Under the pieces are notes generated by a model, which was given only the letters and a program-made list of their open reading frames with translations, was not told the origin of the DNA and made no database searches. From the NCBI GenBank assembly GCA_030068145.1, contig JAPJBO010000561.1, positions 1 to 64,000 of the forward strand: a stretch of 64,000 nt of DNA. Direction: 5' to 3'. Shown here in pieces: positions 58,721-64,000 of this stretch (positions within the stretch are counted from its first letter, which is position 1; the number at the start of each line of letters is the position of its first letter). The DNA is from Diplonema papillatum (lineage: Eukaryota; Euglenozoa; Diplonemea; Diplonemida; Diplonemidae). The translations under genes and the position numbers were made by a program.

Positions 58721-59324
58721 CCCCCGAAAAAAAGTGGCCGGACAAAAGTTGGACCACCAGAGCCCAAAATAGGTGAGTTGGACCATTTTGTCCGGTCCAA
58801 CTTATTTCCGTTTACGGTATTTGCCCTTCAGAGTTGACCGCACTGTTGCCCACGACTCAGTCCAAAAAATGGATGCCAAGCCTGTCCGGCACAAGACGCA
58901 CGCAGGCAGAGATATTCGTAACCTCCTGGGCCAAAAGCAAGATACCAGAGCGTCTTTTGCCGTGCAACTCTATTTCTGGTACCAGGACGTACCTGTGCAC
59001 GACTCTGCTCTGAGAGGACAAGAACGCCTCCTCCTTCGCGCTCCGTCTCTTCCGATGTTATTGTCCCGTGTTCCCACCGCATCGAGCCACAGGGGGGTCG
59101 TGTTCGAGTGTTCACGTTTGCCTTGGAGTGGGGGAAATCTGGATTGACGCGGTCTGCCTACGCGCGGGGCTCTCAAGCACTGGGTTGTCACTTTGCTCTG
59201 CTCTCCCAGCCCCATTTTGACGAGTTAGGTGAAAAAGAAGCCGGTTCTTCTGAATGTGTGCTTCACTTGCCACGGTTTCTTCTTGTTTCACCCCAAAACA
59301 CCTGCCAAAACACCTGAAATCACT

Positions 59325-59465
59325 TGTAAATTTTACTAGTGCACTTGTAAATTTTACAAGTGCACTTGTAAATTTTACAAGTGCACTTGTAAAATTTACT
59401 AGTGGCACTTGTAAACCATTTTCACTTGTAAAACCACTAGTAAATTTACTAGTGAAAGCCTTTAC
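59325..59465. repeat. Palindromic minisatellite, block 2 (ACTTGTAAATTTTACAAGTG)
   Basis: About seven units of roughly 21 bp. Each unit reads the same on both strands. It is related to 56,625-56,755. Confidence 0.92.
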
Positions 59466-59554
59466 TACTGCACCGTGAACTGCACTGTAGAGGGGGGGGG
59501 GGGTCTGGTTTATCCGGCCATCCGGCCAAAGTGGCTGATCCTTAACAAGAGTTG

Positions 59555-59555
<1 letters not shown>

Positions 59556-59588
<33 letters not shown>
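59556..59588 (+). repeat. Poly-C run of 33 bases
   Basis: C33, immediately followed by TTTGCACTAATAAAA, the same sequence that borders the foldback element at 60,262 and 61,690. Confidence 0.95.
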
Positions 59589-59600
59589 TTTGCACTAATA

Positions 59601-60255
59601 AAACCAGACTCACACCGCAGTCCTGTCTGCAGACACTCAGGTTCCACGCTGATGATGGTCCGCCTTATGTGTCCGTGGCTTAAAGGACCGAAACACGGCG
59701 CAGACGGGACCAGTGCGGTGTTGAGCACATACCCATTCCAAGCACGTTCTTGCAATCCCCCCATTCCAGTAGGGTACTTCGCGTAACGCGACTTGCTGCC
59801 CTCAGCACGCAGGATTACTTCCTCGCACTCTTTTCCTTTTGGTACTTCAACCATTGGTGCTGCACACGGCAACCCCATGTCCACTGTGCTCTGCGGAGTT
59901 TACTTCGCAGATTGCCACCGTAAAAAGAAGACAAGTCAGTGCTGCCTAGCGAGTCGCAGTCACAATCAGGGCGAGTGCCCTGAGTTTTTTAACTGATTGC
60001 TCAGACACGGTTGTAGGGGCCTTCTCCCCGTGACGGATTCGCCTGTGCTCTAGTAGCACGGGTGGTCCTGGCTGTGACGAGCTACGATCAGCCGCCTGAC
60101 AAACCAGACTCACACCGCAGTCCTGTCTGCAGACACTCAGGTTCCACGCTGATGATGGTCCGCCTTATGTGTCCGTGGCTTAAAGGACCGAAACACGGCG
60201 CAGACGGGACCAGTGCGGTGTTGAGCACATACCCATTCCAAGCACGTTCTTGCAA
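59601..60255 (+). repeat. Direct repeats of 155 bp, 500 bp apart
   Basis: AAACCAGACTCACACCGCAG through AAGCACGTTCTTGCAA is present at 59,601-59,755 and 60,101-60,255, nearly identical. Each copy is next to a C-run and a TTTGCACTAATAAAA box, on opposite sides. This suggests duplication by recombination at these boxes. Confidence 0.92.
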
Positions 60256-60261
60256 CCCCCC

Positions 60262-61690
60262 CCTTTGCACTAATAAAAAAAATTTTGATGTCACCCCATA
60301 CTGGCCCCGAAACCCCACTTGTGTGGCCCAAAACGGTTCTCAAACGGTTTTTGGCGGGCTGAGTCGAGGTAAAGGGGTCTCTGAAGGCCCACGAATAGGC
60401 CCAGGTGGGCCCAGGTGGGCCCCGGAGCGGGTACTCAGCGCGAGGGGGAGAGCCCCCCAAAATGGGGTCATTTTCGGGCCTCGCCACTACTCAAGCTAGT
60501 CAAACACTTTCTGGCCTCCAGCGGGAAACCCAGACTTCAAAACGACAAGATCGGCTGTGTTCAGCCGTAGATAGCCACCAGCGGGTCCTCTTGAAGCCGA
60601 AGAGTGCTCTCGGGGGTCACAGTTAGCCCCATGTGTGCAGCGCCAGCAGTGGGCAGGCACACGCTTAGAATGTGTGGTATGCAAGTGCACCCTGCCTAGA
60701 ATCCGGCTTCACCCGCTTTTGAGAACACAGTGCTTACAAGGAAAACGCAGAATATAAGGTGGAAAAATGCAAAAGAACCAAGATGAGGACTCCCCCGCCA
60801 ACGCCAATCTCGGCAGCCTTTCCCCGGTTCTTTCAGAGATTGTCACCCACGACCATTCCAACAGCCCTGTACCGGGCACGTGCCCAGTCCAAACCGCTCA
60901 CGATGCGTCGCCGGCTCGCCTCGTCGTCAAGGCTGTTGAAGGCTTCTGAAAGCCTACCAGAAAGGCGCTTCCAGATGTCAACGTTCTCCTCTGTCATTAG
61001 GGCGAGAAAGAAACCGATCAGGTCCTCACCAGAGACCTTTTCGCAAAAGGTCCTGCTGGCTACGAGTCGTCTCTGCATGGACTGACCACGTCTCGTTTCC
61101 TCATGAAACGGCGACAACTTCTGCATTGCTCTCACCGATGACTCCACGAACTCCAGACCCGTGATCTTTGGCATTTTCCCTCTCTTAGTTTCCGTTTTCC
61201 TGGGCAACCTTATTCTTAATTCGTATTGCTGGTAAAGCCGGATTCTAGGCAGGGTGCACCTGCTGCACCCACTCTATTTACAAGGTGTGCCTGCCCACCG
61301 CAGGCGCTGCAGGGTGGCCAAGTAGGGCTATCTGAGACCCCTGAGAACATTCTTCGGCTTCAAGAGGACCCGCTGGTGGCTATCTACAGCGGAACAGGTG
61401 GGCCCAGGTGGGCCCCGGAGCGGGCACTCAGTGCGAGGGGGGGTGCCCCCAAAATGGGGTCATTTTCAAAGCCTCGCCACTACTCAAGCTAGTCAAACAC
61501 CTTCTGGCCTCCAGCGGGAAACCCAGACTACACAACGACAAGATCGGCTGTGTTGGGCCTATTCGTGGGCCTTCAGAGACCCCTTTACCTCGACTCAGCC
61601 CGCCAAAAACCGTTTGGGAACCGTTTTGGGCCACACAAGTGGGGTTTCGGGGCCAGTATAGGGTGACATCAATTTCTTTTATTAGTGCAA
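60262..61690. mobile_element. Foldback (palindromic) element with about 450-bp inverted arms and one internal ORF
   Basis: The outer arms (60,262-60,401 and 61,555-61,690) and inner arms (60,562-60,709 and 61,235-61,394) are inverted copies. Both ends carry CCTTTGCACTAATAAAA. A 160-bp middle segment (60,402-60,561 and 61,395-61,554) is in direct orientation in the two arms, so it has been flipped in one of them. The 525-bp centre holds a 124-codon ORF. It resembles a foldback or Mutator-like DNA transposon in shape, but no transposase is recognisable. Confidence 0.75.
60833..61207 (-). CDS. Hypothetical 124-aa protein in the centre of the foldback element
   Basis: An ATG at 61,207 opens a 124-codon frame with a stop at 60,833. 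The start is basic (M-P-R-K-T-E-T-K-R-G-K). Helix-rich segments follow: V-E-S-S-V-R-A-M-Q-K-L, E-D-L-I-G-F-F-L-A-L-M-T-E-E-N-V-D-I-W-K-R-L and S-G-R-L-S-E-A-F-N-S-L. The residue mix is natural and the frame fills most of the unique centre. I recognise no family. It could be an accessory or regulatory protein of the element, or a captured host fragment. Confidence 0.5.
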   Translation of the reverse strand: MPRKTETKRGKMPKITGLEFVESSVRAMQKLSPFHEETRRGQSMQRRLVASRTFCEKVSGEDLIGFFLALMTEENVDIWKRLSGRLSEAFNSLDDEASRRRIVSGLDWARARYRAVGMVVGDNL

Positions 61691-62279
61691 AGGGGGGGGG
61701 GGGGGGGGTTTGGCATCGTACCATATCAAAAAGTGTCGGATGGCAGCGTGCTGTGTTAAATCACTCAAAACAGGGTTGACACACGTACGCACAAACAAAA
61801 GTTGCTAGTTGCGAGGAACCACCTGCAGGAGTTGCTCAAAGCATGAACGCCGAGGACGCTCAACAAAGCCTATGGTAGGGCTCGCATCAGATCTAAAACC
61901 TTGTGGCATAGTGGCACGGATCAAACTGACTGGCACGGCAGGAATTCCCGCGTTCCATGGCCAGGGTGCTTCTACCAATGGCTGGACCATAGCAGGGTGC
62001 TTCGTTGCGAGTTGCTGGAGCGGGTTGCGCAGTGCCGCGCAGTGTTCTAGAACTCTCGGCTGACTAAGCAACAAATTCATGCGCGACTTTCAAACTTACG
62101 GAGGTGAAGCGAGCGCTATTCAGTGGCCAGCCGCGAAATCTTACTAAGTACACAGGACCCCAAGATGGTTCCTGGGGGGGTATGGGTCCTATACCCCACA
62201 TGCCCAGTATCTTACTATACCAGAAAACATCTGCCCAAACCCCCCCCCCCCCCCCTTTTGGCATCGTACCATATGTTGA
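61691..62279. other. Gene-free intron region with G-run and dispersed repeat copy
   Basis: It holds a G-run (about 61,692-61,708), the second copy of the 58,548 repeat (61,955-62,150) and a C-run (62,240-62,254) next to a TTTTGGCATCGTACCATAT box. That box also occurs, without the first T's, at 61,711-61,727. Confidence 0.5.
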
Positions 62280-62545
62280 GTGAGTGTCGTCCATACAAGG
62301 GACTTTTTTGAAAGTACGGCGTCCATATATGGGTAGGTTCTCCGTACAAGGTATTTTTGAACATCTGCCGTCCATAAAAGGGACCAAGAAAGTCTGTCCA
62401 TACAAGGTCACTTCTGAGAATGTGTGTGTCCATATAAGGGTACTTATTCAGAATATTCTGTCCGTACAAGGGTATTTTGCAAAACTCTACTGTCCATACA
62501 AAGGCCCTTTCAGAAACTAGTGAGCCCATACAAAGGTTTATTCCA
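62280..62545 (+). repeat. Degenerate minisatellite (GTCCATACAAGG units, about 38 bp)
   Basis: Seven or eight units of (G)TCC(A/G)TA(C/T)A(A)AGG followed by a T-rich, GAA-containing spacer. Inverted units occur at 55,745-55,800, at the other end of the same presumed intron. Confidence 0.85.
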
Positions 62546-63120
62546 AAAGTTCGGCTCCGGATAAGGAACTTTGTCCTTATTTTCTTTTTTTTTTTGAAAA
62601 AACGAAACCGGAAAACCGGGGTTTCTGAAACCGGGAAACCGGGTTTCCAAAGTCCCCTGGTACCAGGGAAAGCCTGCTGCACGGGCAAGCTTCACGTGTT
62701 CGGCGGTACTGCAGAGCCACGGGCCTACGGGTCAAGTGGCAACCGATTTCCCAAACTAAAGCATCAAGGCGTGGCGCTCGCGCTGAACACAAGCTCGTCG
62801 AGACGGTCAGCCGCAGGGCAGAGCGGACGGGGTTGTAGCACTGTGCTGCCTCCGACTCGTCACGTTCCTGGCCTTTTTCTTCTTCTCTTTGTATGAGCAC
62901 CTGCTTTTTAGGAAATACATGAGGAAACTGCCAGTTGCGAAATCTCGCATGCTGATGAATTATTCCCTGTTCTCAACGGCGGGGCCGTTCTGTTCGTGCG
63001 TGCCGGTTGATCGTTTTCCCCACTCGCATTTACCGTATGTCATTTTAAGGTTAGGAGTTCTGATCAACCACCAAAACACGCCTGCCCACGTTTTTTGTAG
63101 CCTTGTGCAATACATTGAAG

Positions 63121-63411
63121 GTCAACCCGCAAGGTTGTTAGTACTAAATGCATCAACAGGATACAGCCAATCCGATACTTCCAGCGTGTTCGATGGGGAT
63201 TTCAAGTCCTTCGATACGTCCCAGCAGTTCACCGGGTGGCTCGGTTACATCGGATACATCGCCGCCGACCGGTCCTCGCGAAAGGCGTACGTCGTCGATT
63301 CAGAGGATCCGCAGGACAGAGGACGCAGCACGAACCTCATCGAAGTCGATCTGGACGACAGCGCCCCCCACAGCATTGTCTGGTCCGACGCTCCTGTGTG
63401 CCCTCACATCG
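63121..63411 (+). CDS. Secreted beta-propeller-like protein, second visible exon
   Basis: The frame reads Q-P-A-R-L-L-V-L-N-A-S-T, then G-W-L-G-Y-I-G-Y-I-A-A-D-R-S-S-R-K-A-Y-V-V-D-S-E-D and L-I-E-V-D-L-D-D-S-A-P-H-S-I-V-W-S-D, the same blade style as exon 1. It ends at a CATCG|GTATGG donor (63,412). Two acceptors are possible: TTTTTTGTAG ending at 63,100, or TTGAAG ending at 63,120. Only the second matches the phase left by the 55,389 donor; with the first, another exon must lie in between. The exon is on the same strand as exon 1. Joining them is inference. The gene continues past the window. Confidence 0.55.
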
Positions 63412-64000
63412 GTATGGCGCTACGCTCGATTGGGCAAGTTTCTTTTGCATCTTGTGTGTGTAAGCAAAAAAATCTATGACACCGACGATGAGAAAGTCGA
63501 GTTTGTCAAAGGCATAAGGGGGGTGGGGGGGGGGGGGGTAGGGGGGGTCAAAAGGTCTTTTTTTGCGTCAAAATGGTGACATTTTCAGCCTGTGGACTTA
63601 ACGACAGTTTAAGCCTAAAAAAACATGCAACCCACCTCAGAAATGCCCGGAAACGTGTTTTTGGGGGAAGTTTTATGGAAAATGGCCCAGGGGGGGGTGT
63701 TTTAGTTGATGGTTTTAGGGTGGACACCGTTTGGTACCGGCTAGCAGCCTGTGGGTGTGCTTCACTGTTCATACCATGCAAAGATGAGACTACAATCACG
63801 TACAGGCAGCCACAAATGGAAGCAACAAAAGGGCGAACGACACCCAGGAGGAAGGCAGCTATGAACGTTGCTCGTCTGGATGGTTAACAACGTCCCAAAA
63901 GGTTCTCTGGGTCTTGCGCAAGCTGAGGTGTTGTTGACACCGCAGGCAGCAGCTCTTCCCCGAACTTCTGCTAGAGCGATATTCACAAAGTTCGATGTCT
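63412..64000. other. Intron or downstream sequence, no gene seen
   Basis: This follows the donor at 63,412. It contains G-runs (63,516-63,546) and no recognisable coding sequence. Confidence 0.45.

Overview
The window looks like a GC-rich, repeat-laden nuclear genome segment of a microbial eukaryote. Several things point to a nucleus: GT-AG introns, poly-A-tailed retroelement copies, a (CA)n microsatellite, minisatellites inside introns, a lysosomal-type glycosidase exon and a secreted protein with a very long intron. The cytoskeletal gene at 23.3-25.3 kb has the domain order of the kinetoplastid flagellar-pocket-collar protein BILBO1. Retroelements carrying extra protease domains fit protists such as chromerids or dinoflagellate relatives. 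An alveolate alga is my best guess, but it is only a guess.

Layout. 1-6.1 kb (minus strand): a non-LTR retrotransposon (LINE-A), open to the window edge, with an ORF1 carrying a ubiquitin-like domain and an APE-RT ORF2. 6.1-11 kb: two inverted arrays of a 13-bp palindromic unit, a 30-bp minisatellite and a tRNA-like sequence, with no genes. 11-15.3 kb: a chain of 5'-truncated LINE pieces (LINE-B with a restriction-like endonuclease, and LINE-C) joined at poly-A tracts. 16.9-17.7 kb: the last exon of an alpha-N-acetylglucosaminidase (NAGLU-like) gene, preceded by a minisatellite intron and followed by (CA)n. 20.9 kb: a small hypothetical gene. 22.5-26.7 kb: the BILBO1-like gene with broken copies of its 5' and 3' ends on either side. 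29.1 kb: a 173-aa two-helix membrane protein. 30-36.7 kb: repeats, plus a third LINE-B copy.

36.8-54.5 kb is a nested mobile element. The outer layer is a Penelope-like element (PLE) with about 384-bp direct terminal repeats. Its polyprotein reads GIY-YIG, then reverse transcriptase, then ubiquitin-specific protease (USP). An 8.9-kb LINE (LINE-D, whose ORF1 has an OTU protease domain and whose ORF2 has a 2A-like motif) sits in the PLE coding region with a 15-bp target duplication. A 2.6-kb internally deleted relative (LINE-E) sits in the right terminal repeat with a 10-bp target duplication. 54.8-63.4 kb: two exons of what may be one secreted beta-propeller-like gene, about 7.7 kb apart. The gap is full of minisatellites, palindromes and a foldback element carrying a 124-aa ORF.

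The most striking observation is that three unrelated retroelements in one 64-kb window each carry a different ubiquitin-system module: a ubiquitin-like domain (LINE-A ORF1), an OTU protease domain (LINE-D ORF1) and a USP domain (PLE). I propose that retroelements in this genome have repeatedly taken up ubiquitin-conjugate or ubiquitin-like processing functions, either to mature their own proteins or to counter host ubiquitin-dependent control. The domain calls rest on motifs read directly from the translations. The functional link is inference.
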